NCBI RefSeq assembly: GCF_018476525.1
Contig: NZ_JAHCST010000021.1
Coordinates: 1 to 64,000, forward strand
Reading direction: 5' to 3'
DNA from: Acrocarpospora catenulata
GTDB lineage: Bacteria > Actinomycetota > Actinomycetes > Streptosporangiales > Streptosporangiaceae
Length of the DNA stretch: 64,000 nt
Shown: piece after piece, positions 17,551 to 25,567 of the stretch
How positions within the stretch are numbered: position 1 is the first letter of the stretch
Layout: the number at the start of each line of letters is the position of its first letter
Translations under genes and position numbers: made by a program
Notes under the pieces: generated by a model
Seen by the model: the letters and a program-made list of their open reading frames with translations, nothing else
Told to the model about the DNA's origin: nothing
The model's database searches: none

Positions 17551-18265
17551 CATTGATGGTCTGCCCGCTCACATAGCTCGCGGCGTCCGAGATGAGGAAG
17601 GACACCACCGCAGCCACCTCCTCCGCAGTGCCAAAGCGCTCCAATGGGATCGCGGCCCGCATGCTGGCGCGTTCATCCTCGGAGTAGGAGTTGGCGATCA
17701 TTGGCGTCTCGATGAGTCCCGGGGCCACACAGTTGACGCGAATACCCTGGCGTCCGTGCTGCGCCGCCATGGTCATGCCCAACCCGATGACACCTGCCTT
17801 CGATGCCGAGTAGCTCGGCGCCGCAAACTGCGACTTGGTGCGGCCTGACTGCGAGGAGAGGAAGACGAGGGTACCCCCGGTGCCATGGGCCATGGCCGCC
17901 ACCACCGCACGGCTCACGAGATAAGTGCCCCTGAGGTTGACATCGAGCACGCGGTCCCAGGCCGCCTCCTCCACGTCGAGAATCGTTCCCCGCTGATAAA
18001 TCCCTGCGGCGGTGACCAGCCCTCGAAGAAGCCCAGTTGCGCTGGCCGCCGCAATCCCCTCCTGCACCGAGGTCGCCTCTGTAACGTCGACGCGGCGGTA
18101 TCCGACGTCGAAACCCTCGGCGGCGAGAGCGGATGACGCTGTCCGCAGGGCCTCCTCATTGAGGTCGAAGAGGAAGACACGGTGGCCGTCTCGCCCCAGG
18201 GCAGCCGCGCAGGCCAAGCCAATACCACTGGCTCCACCGGTAACGATCACGGTCGAACGCTCCAC
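17525..18265 (-). CDS. Short-chain dehydrogenase/reductase
   Basis: A 246-residue classical SDR: TGGASGIG at residues about 9-16, VDVTEATS, YSASKAGVIGLGMTMA with the Tyr-Lys pair, and VAPGLIETPM. The C-terminus SGQTINVNGGGWMV is typical of the FabG/sugar-dehydrogenase group. It converges on the VOC gene with a 26-bp overlap. A palindrome-like site with ACAAT half-sites is 36 nt upstream, so it may share the regulator of the block. Confidence 0.82.
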   Translation of the reverse strand: MERSTVIVTGGASGIGLACAAALGRDGHRVFLFDLNEEALRTASSALAAEGFDVGYRRVDVTEATSVQEGIAAASATGLLRGLVTAAGIYQRGTILDVEEAAWDRVLDVNLRGTYLVSRAVVAAMAHGTGGTLVFLSSQSGRTKSQFAAPSYSASKAGVIGLGMTMAAQHGRQGIRVNCVAPGLIETPMIANSYSEDERASMRAAIPLERFGTAEEVAAVVSFLISDAASYVSGQTINVNGGGWMV

Positions 18266-18300
18266 GGAATCTCCTCACCTCAGCAACCTCAACTGATTCT

Positions 18301-18327
18301 ACAATAGCAAAGTCATATCAGCATTGT
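18301..18327. promoter_or_regulatory. Weak ACAAT/ATTGT palindrome upstream of the SDR gene
   Basis: ACAATAGCAA and TCAGCATTGT, with 7 nt between, match the 5533 arms at 6 and 8 of 10 positions. It lies 36 nt upstream of the SDR start at 18265, a plausible operator position. Low confidence alone. Confidence 0.35.
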
Positions 18328-18540
18328 TGACAAAGTTTCCACGCTCATGGCGATCTCGGAGCCGGTGCGCTCGGCTTTGGCCCGTAGCAGCAGGCCGGAG
18401 AAGGAAGCGGAGACGATCGATGTCGGCGGGGCCGCTCAGACGGATGAGGACCTGGCCTCGGTGTCGTGGAGGATGCCGTCGAGGGTGAGCCGGACGATCC
18501 GGCTGGCCGGCTGGGCGAACAGGACGCGACCGAACCGGCA

Positions 18541-18825
18541 CGGATGTTCAAGGCACTGGCGGACCCGGTCCGGTTGAGGTCTTGCAGCTGGCCATCTCCC
18601 ACCACCGGAAGGTGCTGCGCGAAGCCGGGCTGATCGCCCTACTCGGACCGGTCTCGGGTGCGCGCTTCGGTGGTCTCCGTGGCCCGCCTGGTGGCACGGG
18701 CACCGCGGCCACGTTGGTGATCGCGGCTCTGAATGCCTCGCCTAGGGGGAGTGCTGCCGCCTACACCGGCGCCCATATCGCCGGGGCGCTGCTGGCCAAC
18801 GCCGTCTTCTGCCTGCCGCCGTCTG
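18541..18825 (+). pseudogene. Chimeric scar: ArsR HTH fragment joined to aquaporin-like fragment
   Basis: The plus strand reads MFKALADPVRL, then after a frame change SHHRKVLREAGLI, which are the two conserved parts of an ArsR-family winged helix with the middle deleted. Directly after GLI the sequence becomes IALLGPVSGARF and later TAATLVIAALN and AAAYTGAHIAGALLANAVF, phrases of the aquaporin-family channels that accompany arsR in arsenic operons. No complete gene remains. The region 18328-18540 before it has no recognisable gene. Confidence 0.55.
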
Positions 18826-18911
18826 GCGTCGATGGTGTGAACGAATGCGGAAGGTCGCCGGGCCATCCCCAATGGTGCGGCCGGCTGCGACATTGCAGGG
18901 CCGAACGCGAG

Positions 18912-19745
18912 TCAGATCGTTTCGCCGGCGTCGGCGAGCAGGGTGCTGCCGGTCATGATGATGGACAGGTCGCTGGCGGCGAAAAGGGCGACGCGGGCGA
19001 TGTCGTCGGGGGTCCCGATGCGTCCGATCATGCTCTGCTGCATGACATCGAGCTGAGTGACATCGACCCCGGCCGCGGCGGCCGCTTCGAGCGCGGCCTG
19101 TGTGGCGGCGATGTTGCCCTCGGTGGGCACGTAGGTGGGTGCAACGCCGAGCACGCGGATGCCGAGTGGCGCGAGTTCGAGGGCGAGTTCCTTGGTCAGG
19201 CCGCGGACGGCGTGCTTGGAGCCGACATAGGCGGCAAGTCCGGGCGCGGTGGCCTTGAACCCCGCGGTCGAGACGATGTTGACGATCACCCCGCCCTTGC
19301 CGGTGGCGGACATCCTACGGGCGGCCTCACGGGCGCCCAGGAAGACACCGCGGGAGTTGACGGCGAAAACCTGCTCCCATACCTCGTCCGGCATGTCGAG
19401 GAGGGAGACGTTGGGGAAGATTCCGGCGTTGTTCACCCAGATGTCCACACCGCCGAGCTGTGCGACCGCGATGTCGGCGCCTGCGGCGACCGACGCCGAG
19501 TCGGTGACGTCAACCCGCACGCCGACTGCGTTGACGGAGTATCGCGCCCGCAAGTCCTCAGCAGCCGCGGTGGCGGCGTCTTCATGCAGGTCGGCGATGA
19601 GGATGTCGGCGCCGGCCTCGGCCAGGCGTAGCGCGATCGCCTTGCCGAGGCCCTGGGCGCCGCCGGTGACGACCGCTCGGCGGCCCTTGAGCGAGATCAA
19701 CTCGGGCAGCGGCCTGGAAGAGACGTCAGGGAAGGGAAATGGCAT
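18912..19745 (-). CDS. Short-chain dehydrogenase/reductase
   Basis: A 277-residue SDR with TGGAQGLG, NNAGIF, the catalytic Tyr-Lys in YVGSKHAV and VAPTYVPTEG. The start at 19745 is chosen over 19760 because GGAGGAG sits 4 nt before it. It is divergent from a TetR gene across a 37-bp interrupted palindrome, so its expression is probably controlled by that TetR. Substrate unknown. Confidence 0.82.
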   Translation of the reverse strand: MPFPFPDVSSRPLPELISLKGRRAVVTGGAQGLGKAIALRLAEAGADILIADLHEDAATAAAEDLRARYSVNAVGVRVDVTDSASVAAGADIAVAQLGGVDIWVNNAGIFPNVSLLDMPDEVWEQVFAVNSRGVFLGAREAARRMSATGKGGVIVNIVSTAGFKATAPGLAAYVGSKHAVRGLTKELALELAPLGIRVLGVAPTYVPTEGNIAATQAALEAAAAAGVDVTQLDVMQQSMIGRIGTPDDIARVALFAASDLSIIMTGSTLLADAGETI

Positions 19746-19832
19746 CAGGCTCCTCCACATGGCTGTCGGACCGTCGTCGAGCGGGTGTTCGCAAGCCGCG
19801 CGGCGGCCACCATGCCCCCTCGTGGATCCCGG

Positions 19833-19869
19833 TCCACAATTAATGGCAGGCTATGTCATAAATTGTGGA
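19833..19869. promoter_or_regulatory. Divergent operator for the TetR regulator
   Basis: Arms TCCACAATTAAT and ATAAATTGTGGA (11 of 12 complementary, 9 perfect at the outer ends) are separated by 13 nt. The site lies between the SDR start (19745) and the TetR start (19895), the standard arrangement for an autoregulating TetR repressor. Confidence 0.65.
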
Positions 19870-19894
19870 TGGCACAACCGTTACCGTGATGTGC

Positions 19895-20488
19895 ATGGCC
19901 ACTGGTAGGGGAAGGCGCGGTCGGCCGCCGATCGTTGACATCGTCGATCTACGGCGCCAGGCGATCGGCGTCGTCCTCGACCGTGGCTACGAGCAGGTCA
20001 CGATGGCCGACATCGCCGGTGAGGTGGGAGTCAGCGTGCGCACCCTGCATCGCTACTTCCCGTCGAAGGCGGACATCGTGTGGGGTGGCATCGAGAGTTC
20101 CTTCGAGGCGCTGCGGGCGGCCTTCGAGACGGCTGACGAGCGTCTGTCGGTCATCGAGGCGGTCAGGTCCGTGGTGATGTCGGTGTTCGACCAGCAGGTC
20201 GAGGACCTTGCGCTGACGCGTATTCGGCTGCGGTTGATTGCGACCGTCCCGGAGCTGCAGGCGAGCCGGTCGGAGACGTTCGAGCGGTGGCGCGAGCAGC
20301 TCGTGGCGTATGTGGCGCGGCGGCTTGGCGAGCCGGAGGACGCTATCACGCCGGTCGCCGCGGGCGCGGCCATCCAGGCGGCGATGCTGCGAGCGCTGGC
20401 CTGGTGGGCGGTTCGCGAGGAGGACGCCTCACCAGCTGATGTGGTGGCGCAGGCGTTGCGCGGGCTGGAGAAAGTCGCCTCCCTGTAG
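19895..20488 (+). CDS. TetR-family transcriptional regulator
   Basis: A regulator of about 197 residues. The N-terminal HTH includes AIGVVLDRGYEQVTMADIAGEVGVSVRTLHRYFPSK, ending in the usual recognition helix. The C-terminal all-helical ligand domain begins about residue 60. The start is taken as ATG 19895 (MATGRGRRGRPP); upstream in-frame starts at 19865 and 19889 lie within or beside the operator, and none has a good RBS. It is divergent from the SDR gene and probably represses it. Confidence 0.82.
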   Translation: MATGRGRRGRPPIVDIVDLRRQAIGVVLDRGYEQVTMADIAGEVGVSVRTLHRYFPSKADIVWGGIESSFEALRAAFETADERLSVIEAVRSVVMSVFDQQVEDLALTRIRLRLIATVPELQASRSETFERWREQLVAYVARRLGEPEDAITPVAAGAAIQAAMLRALAWWAVREEDASPADVVAQALRGLEKVASL

Positions 20489-20491
20489 CGG

Positions 20492-20517
20492 AACGTCAGG
20501 GCCAAACGTTAGGGCCA
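20492..20517 (+). repeat. Two tandem 13-nt units
   Basis: AACGTCAGGGCCA is followed directly by AACGTTAGGGCCA, one mismatch apart, between the convergent ends of the TetR and MarR genes. No role is evident. Confidence 0.5.
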
Positions 20518-20537
20518 GGGGAACGCCTCGGTTGTGT

Positions 20538-21065
20538 TCAGGCGTGAGGTGCGGGGCGGTACCCGTCGGCTATGGCCGCATCGGCAAGACGGGCGAGCAT
20601 GCGCCGCAGCGCCTCGCGCTCGTCGGCGGGCCAGGTGTCGACGATGGCGTCGACGCGGTCTGCGGCGTGGTCGAGAATGCGTCGGCCGATCACACGGCCG
20701 GCTGGGGACAGCGCGATCAGCACGCTGCGGTCGTCGTCGGGATCAGCTGTGCGCAGTACCAGTCCCGCCTCATACAGGCGATGGATGATCTTGGTGACGT
20801 TGGATGGCCCTGTCCCGAGCATACGGGCCAAATCGGTGGGCCGAAGTGCCCCGCGATGCGCCAGATGGTTCACGACAAGGAAGAGCGTCACGTCGGGGAT
20901 CGGGAATCCGGCGGCGCGCATCATCTCCGCCCGCACCTCGTGGCTGTCGGCCCAGTAGATGATCGTGGACAGCGAGGCGAGGAGCGTGCCCTGCTCTACG
21001 GGCCGGACGGGGCCGAGTTCGGCGTCCGCCGGGGAGGCGAGCCGTGCTCGCGCGGGTCGGGGCAC
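20538..21065 (-). CDS. MarR-family transcriptional regulator
   Basis: A 175-residue winged-helix regulator. The core includes VTLFLVVNHLAHRGALRPTDLARMLGTGPSNVTKIIHRLYEAGLV, then the wing RTADPDDDRSVLIALSPAGR and a C-terminal dimerisation helix. The GTG at 21065 is preferred because AAAGGAGGG is immediately upstream; the ATG at 21092 lies upstream of that RBS and has none of its own. It is divergent from the GH78 rhamnosidase and a palindrome lies between, so control of the rhamnosidase is likely. Confidence 0.82.
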   Translation of the reverse strand: MPRPARARLASPADAELGPVRPVEQGTLLASLSTIIYWADSHEVRAEMMRAAGFPIPDVTLFLVVNHLAHRGALRPTDLARMLGTGPSNVTKIIHRLYEAGLVLRTADPDDDRSVLIALSPAGRVIGRRILDHAADRVDAIVDTWPADEREALRRMLARLADAAIADGYRPAPHA

Positions 21066-21153
21066 GGGCCCTCCTTTCGGGGATTGAGTCATCAGCCTAG
21101 CCGGGCCGGAAAGGCGCGGCGGCAGCGGCGATGGCGACGCGCTCCACCCGCAT

Positions 21154-21174
21154 GTATTGTCGATAATGAAATAC
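21154..21174. promoter_or_regulatory. Possible MarR operator before the rhamnosidase
   Basis: GTATT and AATAC are spaced by 11 nt in the otherwise GC-rich divergent gap, and TTGTCG is repeated at about 21158 and 21176. It lies 38 nt upstream of the rhamnosidase start and about 90 nt from the MarR start. Confidence 0.4.
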
Positions 21175-21211
21175 TTTGTCGTCGGTCTTTCCGACGAGGA
21201 ATGGGAGTCTC

Positions 21212-23887
21212 ATGCCTGCCGCACCGATCGACCTTCGCGTGAACGGCCGCCGCGCACCGCTCGGCATGGATGCGCGCACGCCCGAGTTCGGCTGGCGCCT
21301 CCCCGCGGTCACCGCCGATCAGGTGGCGTGGGAGGTGCAGGTCACCGAGGGGCCCGACGCCGCGACGGGACGGCGGGTGTGGGAGACCGGTCGAGTCGAG
21401 GGCGCCGAGCGCTCGGGCGTGTCGTACGGTGGCGACGAATTGGAGTCCGGTGCCGCTTACACATGGCGGGTGCGCGTCTGGGAAGCGCTGTACGACGAGC
21501 CAGGTCCGTGGAGCGAGCCGGCGCGCTTCGAGACGGGTCTGCTGCGAATGTCGGACTGGTCGGCGGCGTGGGTGACCGACCCGGCCCAGCCCGCTGAGAA
21601 GGACCCGGCGGCCGTGTACCTGCGGGGGGTAGCGCAGCTGCCCGCGGACGTCGTCCGGGCCCGCGCGTACGTGTCGTCGCTGGGATGGCATCGGCTCTTC
21701 GTCAACGGACACGACATCACCGGGACGGCGCTGGTTCCTCGTTGGACGCCGTTCGACCACGAGGTCGAGTATGTGACCTACGACGTGACCAGCGCCTTCG
21801 CTCGTGGGGCGAACGTCGTCGCCCTTGCGCTCGGCGACGGTCGTTTCCGGGGCTCGCTCGGCTTCGAGAACCACCGCGCGGTGTACGGCGACCGGCTGGC
21901 CGGTCTCGTTCAGGTGCACCTGGAGCTGGCGGACGGCACGACACAGGTGACCGTCAGCGACGGCACATGGCGCGCCGCCGGCGGGCGCATCACGAGCGCC
22001 GACCCGAAGACCGGCGAGCGCGTCGACCTGCGGATCCCAGACGACGACTGGCTGCGCTCCGCAGAGCATCCCGCCCGATTCCGGCCCGTCGAGGTCCTCT
22101 CCGAGCCGAGAACGCTCGTTGCTGAGAGCGTCGAACGCGTCCAGCAGGTCGGCGAGTTGGCGCCGCAGCGCATCCGGCGCCTGCCGTCGGGCAAGCAGGT
22201 CGTCGACTTCGGTCAGAACTTCGCCGGGGTCGTGCGCATCCGGCTCCGCGGGCCGGCGGGCGCCCGGGTGACACTGGCGCACTCGGAGATCGAGCGCCCT
22301 GACGGCGAGCTCGACCTCGATTACATCCACGTTTTCCCGGTCGGCCGGTGGTACCAGCGTGATGTCGTGGTCCTGGACGGCGACGACGCGTTCTGGCAGC
22401 CGTGGTTCACGATCCACGGCTTCCGCTACGTGTCCGTCGAGGGCCTGGCGGCCGATCTCGCGCCTGAGGACGTGCGTGGAATCGTGATCTCCTCCGATCT
22501 GGAGCAGACCGGGCAGTTCCACAGCTCCGACGCGCGGCTGAACCAGCTGTGGAGCAACGTCGGATGGTCCCTGCGGTCGAACTTCATGGACACCTCCACC
22601 TGCGACCCGACGCGGGAACGGTCCGGGTGGACCGGGGACATCCAGGTGTTCGCGCCGACGGCCACCGCCTACGTGGGCGCGCAGTCATACCTGCGGCGCT
22701 ACCTTCGCAGCCTCGCTCTCGAACAGGCGGTGGACGGCACGATCCCCGTCGTCATCCCGTCGTCGTTCTCGACGTTCTCGGGCGGCCCGCGCGGGCGGCT
22801 CAAGTCAGCCGGCACCGCCGCGGGATGGAGCGACGCGAGCGTCCTGATCCCGTGGACCCTGTACCGGTACTACGGGGACGTGCAGGTGCTGCGCGACCAG
22901 TACGACTCGATGGTCGCCTGGGTCGAGCATTGCGAGAGGCGCGCCGCGGGCGTCTCCAGCCGTGCCCGCCGCAGGAAGGGAACCGGGCGCCCCGAGATCG
23001 AGCGGTACATCGTCGACACCGGCTTCCAGTTCGGCGAGTGGCTACGTCCCGGTGAGAACCCCTTCCTGTCGGCCATCGACGGCCGAAGGCGCGGCGCCGT
23101 CGTCGCCACGGCATACTTCGAGCACTCCGCACGGATCCTCTCCCAGATAGCCGATGTCCTCGGACGACCGGAGGAGGAGCGGCGGTTCCGAGAGCTGGCG
23201 GACCGCACACGCGAGGCGTGGCGCGCCGCGTTCCTCGCCGCCGATGGACGCATCGGCACCGATCGGCAGGACGACTATGTGCGCGCCCTCGCTTTCGGCC
23301 TCCTCGACCCGGCCGAGCGCGCGGCGGCCCTCGAACGTCTGCTGACACTGATCGACCGCGCCGGCGGACACCTGGGAACCGGCTTCCTGTCGACGCCGCT
23401 CCTGCTGGACGTGCTCGTCGCGGAAGGACGCCCGGACGTCGCCTGGAAGCTGCTCATGCAGGACACGAACCCCTCATGGCTCTACCAGGTCAACCGCGGC
23501 GCGACCACCGTTTGGGAGACATGGGAGGGCTACACCCGTTCCGGCAAGGCGAAGATGAGCCACAACCACTTCGCCTTCGGTTCGGTCGCTCGCTTCCTCA
23601 CCGAGCACATCGCCGGCATCACCCCCATCGAACCCGGATACCGCATCATCGGCGTGACACCGTCAATCGGCGGTGGACTCACATCCGCGCAGGCAACCAT
23701 CCGGACCCCCTACGGTGAGGTCCTGAGCGCGTGGACGCGTGACGGCGACGAGGTCGAGTTCCGAGTCACCGTCCCGGCCGGGGCACAGGCACAGTTCCAC
23801 CCCCTCGGCGACACCCAAGCTCAGCAGCTCCCACCCGGCACTCACGTCCTACGCCGTGCCGCGGCTGCACTGCGCGTTGAAGACTGA
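21212..23887 (+). CDS. Alpha-L-rhamnosidase, GH78, cytoplasmic
   Basis: An 891-residue GH78 enzyme (EC 3.2.1.40). N-terminal fibronectin-like and beta-sandwich domains (LRVNGRRAPLG..., WRVRVWE, AYVSSLGWHRLFVNG) precede the (alpha/alpha)6 barrel. The barrel has TCDPTRERSGWTGDIQVFAPTA, which holds the expected acidic catalytic region, then WSDASVLIPWTLYRYYGD and GATTVWETWEGY, and a C-terminal beta domain. No signal peptide is seen, so it would act on imported rhamnosides. ATG 21212 has GGAG 5 nt upstream. Divergent from the MarR gene. Confidence 0.9.
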   Translation: MPAAPIDLRVNGRRAPLGMDARTPEFGWRLPAVTADQVAWEVQVTEGPDAATGRRVWETGRVEGAERSGVSYGGDELESGAAYTWRVRVWEALYDEPGPWSEPARFETGLLRMSDWSAAWVTDPAQPAEKDPAAVYLRGVAQLPADVVRARAYVSSLGWHRLFVNGHDITGTALVPRWTPFDHEVEYVTYDVTSAFARGANVVALALGDGRFRGSLGFENHRAVYGDRLAGLVQVHLELADGTTQVTVSDGTWRAAGGRITSADPKTGERVDLRIPDDDWLRSAEHPARFRPVEVLSEPRTLVAESVERVQQVGELAPQRIRRLPSGKQVVDFGQNFAGVVRIRLRGPAGARVTLAHSEIERPDGELDLDYIHVFPVGRWYQRDVVVLDGDDAFWQPWFTIHGFRYVSVEGLAADLAPEDVRGIVISSDLEQTGQFHSSDARLNQLWSNVGWSLRSNFMDTSTCDPTRERSGWTGDIQVFAPTATAYVGAQSYLRRYLRSLALEQAVDGTIPVVIPSSFSTFSGGPRGRLKSAGTAAGWSDASVLIPWTLYRYYGDVQVLRDQYDSMVAWVEHCERRAAGVSSRARRRKGTGRPEIERYIVDTGFQFGEWLRPGENPFLSAIDGRRRGAVVATAYFEHSARILSQIADVLGRPEEERRFRELADRTREAWRAAFLAADGRIGTDRQDDYVRALAFGLLDPAERAAALERLLTLIDRAGGHLGTGFLSTPLLLDVLVAEGRPDVAWKLLMQDTNPSWLYQVNRGATTVWETWEGYTRSGKAKMSHNHFAFGSVARFLTEHIAGITPIEPGYRIIGVTPSIGGGLTSAQATIRTPYGEVLSAWTRDGDEVEFRVTVPAGAQAQFHPLGDTQAQQLPPGTHVLRRAAAALRVED

Positions 23888-23970
23888 CCGACCCGTCTGC
23901 CGCTCCTCTGCGCTGCACGCTCCGGGCAGCCCGCCGTCACGGCGCGCAGCGGAGCGGGTCTCAGCACCGG

Positions 23971-24801
23971 GCATCCCTGCCCATTACGGACCTGCAAGGT
24001 CAGGAGTTCGACCTCACTCCCGCCCGATATCTGCGACCTCTTGGACTGGTCGCAATGTCACAGGCAAACCTGGCCGACCGGCGCAATGACCTGGCAAGCC
24101 GATTGGCCGGACTCGTCGGGCTGCTACCAGAACTTCCCCAGCCCAGCTCCGACGACGGCACGCCTCACCACGACGCATCGCTCGAAGAACTTGCACAGAC
24201 TGGTGCCCTTGTTATTCGCCGGGCGGCACCTCGGTCGGTTAGTAACGAAAAAGACCTGGTAAGTGTGCGTGCCAAGGGGCGCGTTCTCACTAGCCAGGAC
24301 GTCGCGCGCGCCCTGCCGCCGTCCGGGACCGACGAGATCATCATCGATGAGGTACACAACCCAACGATCCGCGAGGGCGATGTCCTCGTTCCCCTTATCG
24401 GTCGACGGCTTACCGCCCGCGTGGCGACTGGTGAGGACATAGGCGTCCATCTATCGTCCAGCGTCTATCTAATTCGGCCGGACACCGCTGCCCTCGATCC
24501 CTGGTTCTTGGCCGGCGTGCTGTCCAGCACTGGCGGCGGCAGGCAGGCTGCTCGCATGGCCAGTACCCTTGGCGACCGTATCCGCTTCGACCCCCGCCGT
24601 GTCCGGGTCCCCCTTCTTCCGATCGTGGACCAGCGTGCCCATGGCGAGTCCTTCCGCCGCCTCTGGGACTTCGCCCGCACCCTTCGTGCCGCCTACGACG
24701 AGGGCAATGACCTCGTTCGTGACCTAATTGACGCGACAGTGGCCTCCTTCCTTGACGTGCAGGATGCTGTGGTGGCGCGGGAGGCCGCCCGAAGTTCGTG
24801 A
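23971..24801 (+). pseudogene. C-terminal (target-recognition-like) fragment of an N-6 DNA methylase
   Basis: The frame reads PITDLQGQEFDLTPARYL from about 23980 and continues through the 248-residue ORF that begins at 24055. Phrases such as IREGDVLVPLIGRRLTARVAT, YLIRPDTAALDPWFLAGVLSS and FDPRRVRVPLLPIVDQ are those of the C-terminal specificity region of type I-like HsdM/adenine methylase fusion proteins in actinomycetes. The catalytic methylase domain with NPPY is absent; the sequence upstream of 23971 is unrelated. It is therefore a 5'-truncated remnant, though the ORF from 24055 could still be translated. Confidence 0.65.
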
Positions 24802-25164
24802 CCCTCGGTTCGGTCGGTGCTCAGGACATGCTTCAGACCGGGGACCTATCCTGAGTCCGCTGGATTGCCACGCGTACGCGCAGGCGTCAACCTGATTCGA
24901 GGCGGAGAGTGGCCAGCCAAGAGCTCCGACCGTGGGTCAGATCTCACCCGATACCCACTACGCTCCGGCGTAAAACGCAGGCCGAGAGCCCACAAATCGT
25001 GTTGGTAAAAGCTGGGCCGGGTAGCTGATGGTTGCTCGGCGGTTGCTCATTGGCACGCGATACAGGGCAACATCGCGTGCCATCAGTGGGCAGTTTTACA
25101 GCGGCGAATCCAGACGATTTAATAAAAATAGATAGTCTGCGGCATCGAACGATACTAAGGCCAC
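24802..25164. other. Gene-free stretch with an inverted repeat and AT-rich patch
   Basis: No recognisable coding sequence. It contains two GGTTGCTC direct repeats near 25030-25048, the inverted repeat annotated separately, and an AT-rich patch (about 25118-25135). It ends at the tRNA-Lys remnant. This layout fits the flank of a former integrated element. Confidence 0.45.
25051..25082. repeat. 11-bp perfect inverted repeat
   Basis: TGGCACGCGAT and ATCGCGTGCCA are separated by 10 nt. TGATGG (25027) and CCATCA (25080-25085) bracket it, giving an outer symmetry. It could be a recombinase or Rep binding site, a terminator, or a structured RNA. It lies about 80 nt from the tRNA remnant. Confidence 0.5.
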
Positions 25165-25210
25165 CGACTTTTAATCCGTAGGTTCAGGGGTTCGAATCCC
25201 TGGCGCACCA
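25165..25210 (+). other. 3' half of a tRNA-Lys gene (UUU), att-site-like scar
   Basis: The sequence has the anticodon loop ACTTTTAATC, the variable region and TTCGAATC T-loop, and ends GCGCACCA, as in the 3' half of a tRNA-Lys. The 5' half (acceptor strand and D arm) is missing upstream, and the T stem carries one extra G. Site-specific integrases of actinomycete elements recombine into such tRNA 3' ends and leave this duplication at the far end of the element. It is not a functional tRNA. Confidence 0.65.
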
Positions 25211-25567
25211 CCGCCTTTGTCTCGATTTTTCCTGCCGGTTCCTCCCTTTTTGGGCCCTCAACACCGTTGTCAATTCTTCCGCTCGGGCAGCAAGAAATCG
25301 ATCCGATTGCCCGTCTCATGAAGGGCGTACGCCGCATGTTCCAGGGCAGCGACGTACGCGGGCCACTACAGCAACTTCTGAATGACGTCCGTTCCGTCTA
25401 TACGTCCGGACGGCCGAGGCCTAGAACGCCGGGTTAGCCTGCCGGCTGCTGTCGCCACCGCCCAGGCGGTCCAAATAGCTGGGGCGGTTCACCGGCCCTT
25501 GGTCGAGGTGTCCTGTGATGAAGCGGCCTGGCCGACCGCCGCTCGACCCGGCGGGCCCTCGGCCGGA
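25211..25567. other. Intergenic stretch after the tRNA scar
   Basis: Two T-runs (about 25226 and 25246) follow the tRNA remnant and could be its old terminator. A plus-strand frame (about 25268-25435) reads LSILPLGQQEIDPIARLMKG and onward to a stop at 25435. It looks protein-like but has no RBS and no recognised family. It may be the tail of a lost gene. Confidence 0.35.

Noticed and set aside
25165-25210. Functional tRNA-Lys gene
   Set aside because: The 5' acceptor strand and D arm are absent and the T stem has an extra base, so only the 3' half is present.
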